64,000 nucleotides of DNA, taken from the NCBI GenBank assembly GCA_024195265.1, contig JAJLRJ010000005.1:25566322-25630321 (forward strand), written 5' to 3'. A program made the translations under genes and the position numbers. The DNA comes from Dendrophyllia cribrosa. Taxonomy: Eukaryota; Cnidaria; Anthozoa; Scleractinia; Dendrophylliidae. This document shows, one piece after another, positions 36,169 through 47,723 of the stretch. Position 1 is the stretch's first letter; the number at the start of each line of letters is the position of its first letter. The notes under the pieces are model-generated. The model saw only the letters and a program-made list of their open reading frames with translations. It ran no database searches and was not told the origin of the DNA.

Positions 36169-36418
36169 TTAATTCAAAAGTGAGGTCAAAAGTTGCAATG
36201 ACTGATTGGCAAAACAACAATTGAGAATCCGGATACGATTCAAGTGTGATAATTTGCTAAATATTCATTCATTTTTGGTAGGTTACTAGATTTTTCCTAG
36301 CTTTTTACTGTACAGTATTTCTATTACTGAAACCAGACTATTGAAGCAATGAATGAAAAGTACTCGACGCTAAAAGTTTCCTTTAGAAAAGTAAAATTTA
36401 CCTTGAAGTGATTGTGTT

Positions 36419-36456
<38 letters not shown>

Positions 36457-36470
36457 CAGTTGTTGTGGTC

Positions 36471-36506
<36 letters not shown>
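36419..36506 (+). tRNA. tRNA-Asn: tRNA-Asn(GTT) with 14-nt intron, copy 4
   Basis: Full-length with complete acceptor stem. The 5' flank differs from copies 1-3 (matches copies 11 and 12: 'gaatgaaaagtactcgacgc'), which marks a second flank subtype. The 3' T-run is interrupted (ctttcttttc). Confidence 0.82.
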
Positions 36507-36507
<1 letters not shown>

Positions 36508-36721
36508 CTTTCTTTTCTAGTCTTAAAACTTTTTCTTTTTGCCAAAGCAGCCTGCGTTTTGACACGACACTGAAACTATTTTTATGTTAAAAAGCTTAAA
36601 TAACAACAACAACAAAAAAAAAATGAATAAAGAAAAAGGTTGGTAAAAAACCTCATTAGTAAAATACCATTAAAACGATCAAGCCTACTCGAAAATCGCC
36701 TGTTGTGGAGTCTATTGATAG

Positions 36722-36929
36722 TATGTCAGTACATTAAGGCACGGTTGTGCAATGGTCTCTGCCATCGTGTTGTTTTCTCAGACAAGAAACTGCACTTTGC
36801 TGCACAATAGTTGTTTTCGCCCAGGTGTATAAATAAGTACCAGCGACATAATGTAAAAAAAGCCCAGAGATTTAAAGTTGGGAACGATTCATACGCATGC
36901 GAGCTAGCGACATCCCACATGGAAGGCGC
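36722..36929 (+). repeat. SINE body within the array unit (copy 5)
   Basis: Same body as at 33108, ending 'ggaaggcgcttaa'. Confidence 0.6.
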
Positions 36930-36933
36930 TTAA

Positions 36934-37378
36934 AGGGGCTATGTCGCAAGGTGAGTCTGCGCAATGAGTTCCTGTCATGTGACGTCACCTGACGTCACAC
37001 ATGTCAAATTTCTATTGTTCCCTCCCGGATCGCGGCAAGTTTTATCGCGCTTGCACCCGTATCGAACCACGCGAGGAAAACAAACACACGATCGATTTCG
37101 CTTTTAAATTGCTCCCCAACTTCCACCACTACTGGAAGACATCGAATTTTTCGAACGTACGACTAACAAATCGCAGAAATAATTTAACAAAAATCCAGCC
37201 AAGTAAATACTCTAACTAATTTGTAAACTTGAGATCTATCCTTCCACGCAATACGACGGGATGGAACGGATTGCAGCGAATTCGACGGTAATGGCCGCCA
37301 ACTTGAAAAAAAGCCACCGGGCGTTTTTCAAGTTCTTAGTACCCAGTACTCACCCGCCATCCTCGCGATATAGCCCTT
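36934..37378. mobile_element. TTAA-type (piggyBac-like) MITE, 445 bp, with empty sister site
   Basis: Left AGGGGCTATGTCGCAAGG; right, inverted, AGGGCTATATCGCGAGGA. TTAA at 36930-36933 and 37379-37382. The sister sequence near 33300 reads 'ggcgcttaacacagctatca', the exact pre-insertion site. Confidence 0.87.
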
Positions 37379-37382
37379 TTAA

Positions 37383-38400
37383 ACACAGCTATCACGGAAG
37401 GGGAAAGTGTGAGAAAGCCGATTTCATTCTTCACTTTAAATACGGCAAGACCACAGCGACAAAACGTTAACACTTGGGGAAGGGGAGGGAGTGAAAATGC
37501 TCATAGTTGCTTCATTCTATAGAAACTGGATTAATTGCCCTCCGTGTGGGCTGCCTGTGGTTCGTGCGGAAAGAGTGCAGACTATATTTTGAATAGCGCG
37601 TTTTTGTTGCGCGAGATACAATACGGAGACAAGAAAAGAGAGAAGTTTCTGTTTTCTTTTCTCCCTCTTGTTCCTTCGCGTGCCTAGTTGCTTCGTGCTA
37701 CAGAAACTTTGTTAAGCGCCCTCCGTGTGGGCTGCGAATGGGTTAAGCGCCTCCGTGTGGGCTGCCTGTGGCTCGTATGTGTCTTTATCTTTAACCAAGA
37801 AAGAATGCAAAGATGATTTTGAATATAATACGCTTCAGCGTTATTGCGGGAAGGAAGAAAAATGAAAAGATGGCAATCTTCTTCAGTTTATTTCATTTTC
37901 CTGTTTTAATCATGCTCAAGTGTTTTTATTGCGAGACAGGGAAAAAAATGTGAAGATTTAATTCTTTTAATGATCAATTGCTTTCATTTGTCGAGGGCCT
38001 TATGCTTCCACAATCTTCGCGTTTACGTTTGGAGATCAAATTAAACTGCATTAGGACACTGAAGACGTGTTTGTTTCCCAAAAAGAGTCTCAACCCCCCC
38101 CCCCCCCCCCCCCCCCCTTTAAGTCTTTTAACAGCGCGCTCGCCGCGCAATCGCAAGGGATTTTATCCGATTACCAAAGAAAAAAGCCAAGAATGTATTG
38201 TAAACATGCTCAAGCGTTATCGCGGAAGGCAACAAAAATGGAAAGATTGCAAACTTCTTCCCTTCGGTTTTCTTTATATTCCATTACGCGCCAGTGTACG
38301 CGAGCATTTCGGAGTTGAATGTTACTCCACGACCCCTAGTCATAAGGATACTGAAGGCTATAGTTGTTTGGCATTTTATTTACCAAAGAAAAACAGACTA
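37383..38400. repeat. R block 3
   Basis: Homologous to 33305-34080 and 34637-34870, with no Harbinger insertion but a poly-C run (38095-38117) near the same junction. It passes directly into Wnt8 intron 4 sequence at about 38398. Confidence 0.7.
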
Positions 38401-39051
38401 TTAACAGACTATTCATTAAGTTTCGGCCTCTCTCGGATTCAATAGCAGTCAGTTACTGAGCCCATATAGTCTAGTATGTTTAACCAAGATTGGCGTTCTA
38501 TATGCAGTATCTCTTTGTTGCATTATCTCTTAAAACCATTCATGTAGGAGGATAATTAAGTACTTATTTATTATTTCTAGAAAGGCGCAATTAAAAGTAA
38601 TTAACACTGTTTGAAGGACTGCTTTAAGTGCTAAAATTAATTGGCTAGCGCTCGAAATGTCAGCTCTTGAATGTTTATACGGTGGTCAATTCACTTTTAT
38701 CAACTTAGTTGATGAAACAAAATTTCCGTGTCCCCCCCCCCCCCCCCCCCCCCCCCCCCACCCCAAGTACCGACTTAGCATCATAATTTCCTTAGTAACT
38801 AACCCTTTTTAATTTTGTTTTTATCTGATATCTTACAGGTTGTTCGTGAAAGCCTCAAGAAAGAATGCAAGTGTCATGGCGTTACCGGAAGCTGCAATTT
38901 AAAGACTTGCTGGAAGCAGTTGGCGCCTTTTGACGTGGTTGGATCAGCACTGAAGCAAAAATACCGCACAGCTGTCCCAGTGTCATTCATGAACAACAAG
39001 CTTCAGAGCCTTGACAACAACAACCGATACAGAGTGGTGACTAGGAAAGAC

Positions 39052-39667
39052 ACTGTCAAGTCAACCCGTTCTCCTTTCTGAACTTACCATTATTGTTAAT
39101 CCTCAAATTGCTCTGAATTTACGATTATAGTTAATTTAGAACACTGACAGTCTGAAAGGAATTCTGGGAAGTTAGCATTTTTGTTGAAAAAAAAAATCCT
39201 TAGTGTTCGGACAGGACTCGAACCTACGACCCTTCTCTGACTTATCCTCTCTTCTAACCACTAGACCACCACGCTGCTGGTTGAGCAAACCTCAATTTTT
39301 TAACATAATAAAATTCATGCGCTTATTCTACACCCTGTAGTAAGCCTATAAAATCACTCGCTTGAAAATAATTTTAGAAAGTAAATGGAAAAGCTTGATC
39401 ACCAAACCTCAACAAAAAGCTAACCATTTGAAATCAGCGCTTAGGCCTAATCACTGTAGATCGATGATATTCTATGCAAGACTCAAATAAATATCTTGCC
39501 TTGTTGTTCGGTGGTCTAGTGGTAAGAAGTCCAAATAACATGGCTTTTTTTTATTTCTTCTGTTCTGAAATGTCCTGGGAAACAGTGTTCTAAATTAACT
39601 ATAATGGTAAATTCAGAGCAATTTAAGAATTAACGATAATGGTAAATTCAGAGAGGAGATCATGTTG
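39052..39667. mobile_element. 616-bp inverted-repeat element inside Wnt8 copy B exon 5
   Basis: About 90 nt at the left ('aaattgctctgaatttacga', 'ttaatttagaacactg') are inverted at the right ('cagtgttctaaattaac', 'ggtaaattcagagcaattta'). The centre carries a tRNA-like stretch on the minus strand. Confidence 0.75.
39206..39275 (-). repeat. tRNA-like sequence inside the insertion
   Basis: On the minus strand: A-box-like 'tggtctagtggttagaaga' and B-box-like 'ggttcgagtcc' at tRNA spacing. A second A-box-like 'ggtggtctagtggtaagaag' lies on + at about 39509. Likely a SINE head carried by the inserted element. Confidence 0.5.
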
Positions 39668-39890
39668 GACAAGCTGGTTTATCTCAACTCGTCCCCAGAC
39701 TACTGCGTGCGAAACGTGGTCGCGGGTTCCCCAGGAATGCTGGTAAGGACATGCAGAAGTGATGTTGTACCTACTAAGAAATGTAGATCTCTTTGTAACT
39801 CTTGTAATTTGCGACCACAAGTAGTGCAACATTACAAACAGGTCAAGTGTAAATGTAAGTTTGTGTGGTGTATTCGCTCACAACTTGTAC

Positions 39891-40721
39891 TTAGTGTAAT
39901 TCGACTAGGGTTTTTTTCAGTTCATGTGAGCGACCTGAATTTGGAAACACTTCAATGTGATAAAGGTCTGCTTGTAAATAGGACTAACGTTATTATTTTT
40001 GATTCATACTTAGTCATTCCTTGGATAACGTTATTGCGCAGTTGTTTCAAGTTGTATAAATAAGTTGTTGTTAAACTGTAATAAACCTTGTTTTGTATTG
40101 TAAAAAATGTTCATGTTTTTTTTGTGCTTAATTATGGGATAGGTATATTTTAGGGGCGTCCAGCCGGGAAATGAAAATCAGTTTTTGATTATATTTAAAT
40201 TTATAGGGGTTTTTCAACTGATAATCACATTGACTATGTTATTCGTCGAGTTTCTAAAATAGGATTTATATGTTTATATTGTCTTTTTATGTTGCAAAAT
40301 GGTTACACAACCAAACTACATTAATACGGTCAAACTTGTATCACAGGGTCAACTCAAGGAAGCCTATGTGTTTGTGTGTTCGCGTCGTGCCCGGGAGTAG
40401 AAGGGGGCGGTACTCTGAGCCCTAAAGCTTGTCAGTAGCTTTTTTTTGTACATGTTTATTTTGAGGTCAAGAGTTATTAAAGCTTAATTCAAAAGTGTGG
40501 TCAAAAGTTGCAATGACTGATTGGCAAAACAACAATTGAGAATCCGGGTACAATTCAAGTGTGATAATTTGCTATTGTTCTTTGCGCAGTGCATTTTGGT
40601 AGGTTACACAGTCATTCTTATAAACCGGTGCCTGTTAAGCTGCTAGATTTTTCTCGCTTTTTACTACATTTCTCTTACTGAATCCTAATTAGTGGAGCAA
40701 TGAACCAAAAGTGATCGTGTT
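39891..40721 (+). repeat. Wnt8 3'-flank copy after copy B
   Basis: Contains AATAAA at 40080-40085 and the rest of the shared flank up to tRNA copy 5. Slightly more diverged than the other flanks. Confidence 0.75.
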
Positions 40722-40738
40722 GTCTCCGTGGCGCAATT
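40722..40738 (+). pseudogene. tRNA-Asn copy 5, truncated after the D-arm start
   Basis: Reads GTCTCCGTGGCGCAATT, then switches to the CCATCTTGG repeat ('gcggtcccttgcggtccgca'). Confidence 0.8.
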
Positions 40739-41160
40739 GCGGTCCCTTGCGGTCCGCACAATGGAATGATGACGTCATATGACGTAGTTATTAGGTAATT
40801 AGTTATGCAGCCGCCATCTTGGATCCGCCATCTTGGATTTCTGAATTTATTTAAAACCTCTTAAAAACCGTCCAAATTGACGCAAAATTAATCAAAACCA
40901 ATAAAAAAACGCTAAATGACGTAAAAATACAAAAGTTATACCAATAAACATCATTTTTCTTCATTCAAAGGTATAAATATGCAAATTTCCAAAAACATGA
41001 TTGTCAACATCTCGTTGCCATGGAAACGTCAAGTCACGTGATCAAAAAATTCTCACGTGAAATTGTTGCCATATAAATTTTAGGAAAAGTAACAAAGTTT
41101 GATGGCGTTTGAATACATATTAAAGAAGTTATGAATGTTGAAAGTTAGCGCGGGCACTTT
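40739..41160. repeat. CCATCTTGG-containing dispersed repeat
   Basis: Shares 'ggtccgcacaatggaa', 'gatgacgtcatatgacgtag', 'ccgccatcttggatccgcca' and 'aaaattaatcaaaaccaata' with 60070-60240. It truncates tRNA copy 5 at the left and R block 4 at the right. Confidence 0.7.
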
Positions 41161-41530
41161 TGCATTTTGGAGTTGAATGTTACTCCATGACACCGATTCA
41201 TAACGATACTGAAGGCTATAATTGTTTGACATTTTATTTACCAAAGAAAAATAGCGAAGAGTGTATTCTAAACACACTGGAGCATTATAGCTGCAAGGAA
41301 GAAAGGTGGGAACATTGCAATTTTCTCCCTTTCACATTTTTAGACGGCTTCAAATCACAAAAAGGGCTTTGTTTCACATTTCATTATTGAAAAAATGTCT
41401 CACCTTTCTGATTATGCTGAAAACTCGCACCTCGTCTCGCGTGGGATACTTTGGTCGAAAGAAGTGTTTGTCTTATGATCACGAGTGTAATTAATGAGCT
41501 TGTTTATGTTTATTTATTTTGTTTAGCAAT
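41161..41530. repeat. R block 4 (shortened)
   Basis: One unit matching 27000-27350, ending in the promoter-proximal sequence of copy C. Confidence 0.7.
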
Positions 41531-41614
41531 AAGCATAAAAAGGGATGCGCTTATCAAACACATTTTATATCACCACTTGAACTCGCAAAGATCGAAGAAC
41601 TCAGCAGCGTTACT

Positions 41615-44115
41615 ATGAAGCTTCACACAGTGTATTCAGTAGCGATTCTAATCGTTTCATATTCTCAGCCAGGATTCTGCGAAGAAAGGTAAGTTGTTTT
41701 CACGCGTAGCTATCTTGTACGAACCGTGAATTTCCTAACTAGCGATCGACCTGCATTTGATCATTGTATCAATTTTTTAAAGTCTCCCATCGTAAGTTGC
41801 AGTGGACTTAAAGCTTTCCTTTTATTTGTTACAGATCGAACGACGGCTCCCACAGTATTCTTCGACAAAAGGTATATTATATACCTGTTGTATTTACTGA
41901 AAAGATCAGCGGTATTGTAACTGTTTAGTTCAGGGTTAATTAGCAACAAAAATTCCTTGAAATACTGTGTAATACACTTTTCTCTGGACAATTCTAACGG
42001 TCCAGTCATTTTACTTTTTATTCCAAAGCTACCAAGAGTATTTTGAACGGTTCCATATCGAGCAATCCTAATTTTTAAAATCAGTTATGACATGAATTTT
42101 TACCTCGAATAGGGTGACGATTCAGCTGTTTTGTGATAATCCATGCTGAATGTCCTCTTGTAAGTAAGTAGGCCTTAAAAGATCAATTAAAAAAATGTCA
42201 TTGTAGCAAGAAAGATCGTGGACCTGAAGGACGAAAATCTTGACTTGCGATGATTGACTAAATTATGTGATTATTTTCTAATTGATTTTTGCTTTTTTGT
42301 TTCCTTCAGAATTATCCTTTGTTGCTGCGTATCGTCAGAGAGGGAGGCCATCGTGGATTGACAGAGTGTCAGCGGCAGTTTAAGAGCGAGATATGGAACT
42401 GTTCATTGGAAAAGAACGACGTTTTCAAGCTGTTGCCAATCTTTGTTAAAGCGACTTTGCCGCACGGTAAGTAAGAACTTGATATATTAAATATAATAAA
42501 TAGATTTCATTTGGCTGTGTGTCTGTTAAGTAATATCACAGATAACGTGAAAGTGTGGAAAGAACAAAAATTTAAAGTGGCCAACGAGCTGCAAGCGAAA
42601 CTGATGTTCTTACCACGCATGTGCGTGTTCTGTGTTGTTCGATCAAGGATCTTTCTTCAAAGGTTATGTTCAGTCGATTAATACTCAGTTCAGTAAACAT
42701 TCAATTTTTGTAGCTACGAAAACGTGTTCTTATCGATCAAATCATACAGAAAAATCGCAAATGGCTATAGTATTTTCAGATAAACAAATGTAACGTAGTG
42801 TAAAACTTTATTTATACACGTTAAAATATCAGTAAAAATAAGCGAAAAGAAACAACGTTTCGAAGTTATCCTGGCTTCATTTTCAAGTATATTGCCGTGT
42901 AATTTTCGATGTAGTCTAACTTGTATTGCACTTTATCATTGCAGCCACTCGAGAGGAAGCCTTCCTTCATGCCATTAGCAGCGCCGCCATTACACACGAA
43001 ATCACGCTTAAGTGCGCACAGAGCAGAATACCCGGATGCAGATGCGGTAAAACCAGAAAACAGCAACAGGGAGACCATGACTGGAAGTGGGGCGGATGCA
43101 GTGATAATACCAAATATGGAGAGAAGGAGACGAGACGCTTCATCGACAAACTGAAAAAGGGAACGACGCTCCCGTGGCATTTTACTTGCATAATAATGCA
43201 GTGGGTAGAAAGGTACGATTCTTATTTATTTTCGCTCTTCTCCTGTTTCGGGTTAATTCCAATATAGATTTTAATCGATGACCTATTACTTAAAGTTGAC
43301 TGAGCAGTTTAGACGGGATCAATTTAAGTTGTCAGCGCATTAAATGATTTGATCTGAAGGCAATTTCAACAAAATAAATGATCACAGAGAAAACAGAGTG
43401 TTAACAGACTACTCATTGAGTTTCGGCCTCTCCCGGATTAAATTTCACTTTATGCTATAAGCAGCCAGTTACTGAGCCCATATATTCTTTAACCAAGATT
43501 GGCGTTCTACATGCAGTATCTCTTTGGAAGGACTGCTTTAAGTGCTAAAATTAATTGGCTAGCGCTCAAAACGCCAGCACTTGAATCTTTTTACGGTGGC
43601 TAATTCACTTACAGGTTGTTCGAGAAAGCCTCAAGACAGAATGCAAGTGTCATGGCGTCACCGGAAGCTGTAATTTAAAAACTTGCTGGAAGCAATTGGC
43701 GCCTTTTGACGTGGTTGGATCAGCACTGAAGCAAAAATACCGCACAGCTGTCCCAGTGTCATTCATGAACAACAAGCTTCAGAGCCTTGACAACAACAAC
43801 CGATACAGAGTGGTGACTAGGAAAGACAACAAGCTAGTTTATCTCAACTCGTCCCCAGACTACTGCGTGCGAAACGTGGCCGCGGGTTCTCCAGGAATGC
43901 TGGGAAGGACATGCAGAAGTGACGTTGAATCCACTAAGGAATGTAAATCTCTTTGTAAATCTTGTAATTGGCGGCCACAAATAGTTGAACACTACAAACA
44001 AGTCAAGTGTAAATGTGAGTTTGTGTGGTGCTGTACTGTTAAATGCCTGTTGTGTACCGAGAAGTATTCGCTCACTACTTGTACTTTGTGTAATAGACCA
44101 ATTCCGATATATTAA
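41615..44115 (+). CDS. Wnt8: Wnt8-like protein, copy C (five exons; frameshift in exon 4; altered C-terminus)
   Basis: Exons 41615-41688, 41835-41871, 42310-42466, 42945-43212 and 43615-44115. The signal peptide starts [18 protein letters not shown]. Exons 1-3 are intact, and exon 4 reads correctly through [19 protein letters not shown] and WGGCSDN, but one base is missing at 43151-43163 (KLKKGTT where copy F has [10 protein letters not shown]), giving 268 nt instead of 269. Exon 5 is open, with CHGVTGSC (Thr at 43660-43662) and CNWRPQ where others have CNLRPQ. The usual TAG stop is TTG (44086-44088); translation would run nine codons further and stop at a TAA supplied by an inserted MITE. 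The TATA-like box is mutated to CATAAAA. Probably a decaying gene unless the frameshift is a sequencing error. Confidence 0.83.
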
Positions 44116-44256
44116 AATTCATACTTGGCTCCGAGGCTTAGGGGAATAAAACAAAAGAAATCACATCGAGGTTCAGGTATGAATAGTTTATTTCTTTTGT
44201 TTTATTCCCCTAAGCCTCGGAGCCAAGTATGAATTTTAATATATCGGAATTGGTCT
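44095..44256. mobile_element. Palindromic MITE at the end of Wnt8 copy C
   Basis: Arms of about 65 nt are essentially perfect: AGACCAATTCCGATATATTA at the left and its complement at the right. Sister copies show the empty site 'gtgtaattcgacta'; AT is duplicated (44093-44094, 44257-44258). High arm identity indicates recent insertion. Confidence 0.88.
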
Positions 44257-44258
44257 AT

Positions 44259-45064
44259 TCGACTAGGTTTTTTTTCAGTTCATGTGAGCAACCTGAAATT
44301 GGAAACACTTTAATGTAATGAAGGTCTGCTTGTAAATAGGAGTAACGTTATTATTTTTGGTTCATACTTAGTCCTTCCCTGGATAACGTTATTGCGCAGT
44401 TGTTTCGTCGAGTTGTATAAATAAGTTGTCGTTAAACTGTAATAAACCTTTTTTTTTTGTATTGTAAAAATTGTTCATGTTTTTTTTGTTGTGCTTAATT
44501 GTGGGATAGGTATATTTTAGGGGCGTCCAGCGGGGAAATGGAAATCAGTTTTTAATTATATTTAAATTTACAGGGGATTTTCAACTAATAATAATCACAT
44601 TGACTATGTTATTCGTCGAGTTTCTGTAATAGGATTTATATGTTTATATTGTCTTTTTATGTTGCAAAATGGTTACACAACCAAACTGCATTAATACGGT
44701 CAAGCTTGTTTCATAGGGTCAACTCAGGGAAGCCTATGTTTTTGTGTGTGCGCGTCGTGCCCGGGGGTAGAAGGGGGAAGTACTCTGAGCCCTAAAGCTT
44801 GTCAGTAGCTTTTTTTTTTGTACATGTTTATTTGGAGGTCAAGAGTTATTGAAGCTTAATTCAAAAGTGAGGTCAAAAGTTGCAACGACTGATTGGCAAA
44901 ACAACAATTGAGAATCCGGATACGATTAGATTCAAGTGTTGTAATTTGCTATTGTTCGTTGCGCAGTGCATTTTGGTAGGTTACACAGTCATTCTTGTAA
45001 ACCGGTGCCTGTTAAGCTGCTAGATTTTTCCCTCGTGGAGCAATGAACGACAAGTGATCGTGTT
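44259..45064 (+). repeat. Wnt8 3'-flank copy after copy C
   Basis: AATAAA at 44441-44446, then the shared flank. The stretch just before the tRNA is shortened compared with the other flanks ('tttttccctcgtggagcaatg'). Confidence 0.8.
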
Positions 45065-45102
<38 letters not shown>

Positions 45103-45116
45103 CAGTTGTTGTGGTC

Positions 45117-45152
<36 letters not shown>
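45065..45152 (+). tRNA. tRNA-Asn: tRNA-Asn(GTT) with 14-nt intron, copy 6
   Basis: Full-length, all stems paired, followed by eight T. Confidence 0.85.
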
Positions 45153-45153
<1 letters not shown>

Positions 45154-45475
45154 CTTTTTTTTCTAGTCTTTAAACTTTTCTTTTTGCCAAAGCAGCCTGC
45201 GTTTCGACACTGAAACTATTTTTATGTTAAAAAGCTTTAATAAAAAAAATAAATGAATAAAAAAAAGGTTGGTAGAAAACATCATTAGTAAAATACCATT
45301 CATACGATCAAGCCTACTCGAAAATCAAGAGTTTGGTTTTATCGACTGAGTCGATAAGGTAAATTAGCCACCGTAAAAAAGATTCGAGAAAGCTAACCAC
45401 AGTTTCTCTATCGCTAGAAACTAACCCCATTCTACACGAAAATCGCCTGTTGTGGAGTCTATTGTTAGTATGTCA

Positions 45476-45680
45476 GTACATTAAGGCACGGTTGTGCAAT
45501 GGTCTCTGCCATCGTGTTCTTTTCTCAGACAAGAAACTGCACTTTGCTGCACAATAGCTGTTTTCACCCAGGTGTATAAATAAGTACCAGCGACATAATG
45601 TAAAAAGAACCCAGAGATTTAAAGTTGGGAACGATTCATACGCATGCGAGCTAGAGACAGCCCACATGGAAGGCGCTTAA
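45476..45680 (+). repeat. SINE body within the array unit (copy 6)
   Basis: Same body as 33108 and 36722, ending 'ggaaggcgctta', where the next transposon begins. Confidence 0.6.
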
Positions 45681-47703
45681 GGTGATTCCCTTGTTTTGCA
45701 TTGCGCATCACTACTGCGCATAATAAATTGCGTCATTTGCGCGTGCACGAGCGCGCGCGCACCCCAATTTTTAATTTAGAAATTTAAATGACACACGGTT
45801 GACTACAATATATCGCGATTTAAAGAAAAGTTAAAAATTCTGCTTTGAAATATTTGTATTTGAATGCTGTAAAGAACACGTCTTCAGGTAGTGTTGGGTA
45901 TGCGCGCACGCCGCGAATTCTTTAATTTCTTTCATAATCTTATTCCTCATCAACTAAACTAGTTTTTAATGTAAGATCAAAGTCAATTTTGTTGAACTGC
46001 TCTATTATTTTAATCCAAGCAATGATTTTTTATTAGAAATTATAGTCCCCTTTCTGATTACTAGGGTTCAGTAATGAAACCTCGCGGGTCGTATAGTTAC
46101 TATAATGGCCAAAACAAGAATGTCAAATATCACAAAAATAGCACCAAAAAACGAATAACAGTCGTCCGACGTTCCGAGATTACTATCTTTTCATCAGGGA
46201 CTACAGCAACTCGCGGGTGCAGTGTGTTATACTTGGAAATCATCCTCGCCTTCGCACGGCGTCGCTCCACGGTATCTCCAAAACCCGACCGGATCACCGA
46301 AACAAACATGTCCTCGATGCTGTGACCCGAAGATGCAAAGTGATGGCCAACAGGAAGATCGGTGTTGTTTCTAGTTGACCGCAAATGTTCTCTGAACCTG
46401 TCGGCCAGGCGTCGTCCTGTTTCTCCAATGTAAGTCTTATCACAGGCCCGGCACTGGATGGCGTACACGAGGTTGGTTGTGGTACAGCTAAATCTGCCAC
46501 GGATAGATATGGGGCCACCTGGAGCGTGGATGGTGGGCGAGGCGCTGGTGTGTCGGCAGGTTATGCAACGCGGGCGGTTACATGGAAACGTTCCAGTATC
46601 TTCGGCGAGTGTCGTGTCCTGTTGGAGAGCGCTACGAACGAGGGAGTCACGCAATTAATGTCTCTACGGTAGGTGTGCAAGATACGGACGGGACGGAAGA
46701 CGTCTCTCGTTTCTGAATCATTTTGCAGGATGTGAAAATTTCTGGTGAGGTTATTCTTTACTTTGGTGTTAGTGGGGTGGTAGGTAAGTACCAACGGTAC
46801 CGTGGACTGGTCTGATGTTGTTTCCATGTTCACTCCGAGAGCCATTTCGCGGGTGATTGTAGACACTCTGGTCAGCGCTCGGTCTATGATCTCTCGGGGG
46901 TACTGTCTTTGTCTGAAAAAATCGGCCATCTCCTTACTCTCGTTTTGGAAATCATCATCATTGTTACAGATTCGTCTCAATCGAAGAAGTTGGCTGTACG
47001 GAATTGAGTTCTTGCATCTAAGCGGGTGGGATGATTCGTAATTAAGGTAGCAATGTGTGTCGGTATCTTTGTAATGAATGGTAGTGGTTAGGTGGTCCGG
47101 CGTAGGTTTCAGATAGAGGTCAAGAAATGGTAACTTGTCATCAGAAATCGACCAAGTGAATTTCAGGCTCGGGTGAAAATTGTAAACGAATGAGGCGAAA
47201 TCCTCGATTTCATCCCTACTGCAAGACGCGGCTCCAAAATGCCGTCTGCCACTATATTGTTGAAAGATCCGCTCCTCCGTGTGTCCCATGAATAAACACG
47301 CGTAGTTCGGACCGAGTCGGCTACCCATAGCTACGCCGCCTGTCTGCTGGTAGTAGCTGCCATTAAAAGGAAGAAGTATTTAAGGTCAAGACGAGCTCGG
47401 CCAGACGTACTAAGGTTTCTGTCGGTGGTTGAAGCACGGACCGCTTGTTGAGGAAGTGCGTAAGCGCTGTAAGGCAGTCTTCATTAGCTTTCATTAGGAA
47501 TAACTGTATAAAGGGACTTTACATCCATCGTGAACACGTAATTCGTGGTGCCGGGGTAGCGAAATGGCCATCCATGATGTGCAAAAACGAGCACGGTGAC
47601 CCCTATTTTTTATTTCATTTTTGTGATGCTCATAACATAATTACCATCTGGACCAAGTTTTAGAAAATCGTAAAAATTCCTTCTTTTCCAATGGAATCAC
47701 CTC
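45681..47703. mobile_element. Outer inverted-repeat element (GGTGATTCC termini) hosting a Penelope-like insertion
   Basis: Left AGGTGATTCCCTTG; right, inverted, AGGTGATTCCATTGGAAAAG. The interior outside the retroelement is non-coding (45681-46074, 47561-47703). Confidence 0.5.
46075..47560 (-). mobile_element. Penelope-like retroelement fragment (RT + GIY-YIG endonuclease)
   Basis: Two overlapping minus-strand frames. 46561-47328 carries a reverse transcriptase C-half: MGSRLGPNYACLFMGHTEER, then SDDKLPFLDLYLKP. 46130-46654 carries the GIY-YIG nuclease: LVYAIQC, KTYIGETGRRLADRFREHLR. Upstream (47340-47560) the RT continues in disrupted frames (YVFTMDVKSLYTVIPNE). Between QYSG and FGAAS the (Y/F)xDD catalytic box is missing, and the two frames need a shift to join. 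5'-truncated and inactive. This RT plus GIY-YIG order is diagnostic of Penelope-like elements. Confidence 0.88.
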
Positions 47704-47723
47704 AAAGGGAACCTCCACTATTA

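Larger units (their letters stand above)
38398..39890 (+). pseudogene. Wnt8-like copy B: lone exon 5, interrupted
   Basis: Only the end of intron 4 and exon 5 remain. Exon 5 starts at 38839 after a good acceptor ([19 protein letters not shown]) and is intact to 39051. A 616-bp insertion (39052-39667) follows, after which [12 protein letters not shown] resumes. Near the 3' end about 34 nt are deleted after FVW, removing WCCTVKC and shifting the frame. Exons 1-4 are absent; R block 3 abuts intron 4. Clearly a dead copy. Thr replaces the acylated Ser here too (38884-38886). Confidence 0.87.

Noticed and set aside
46385..46672. + strand frames over the Penelope-like element
   Set aside because: Antisense shadows of the GIY-YIG and RT coding region.
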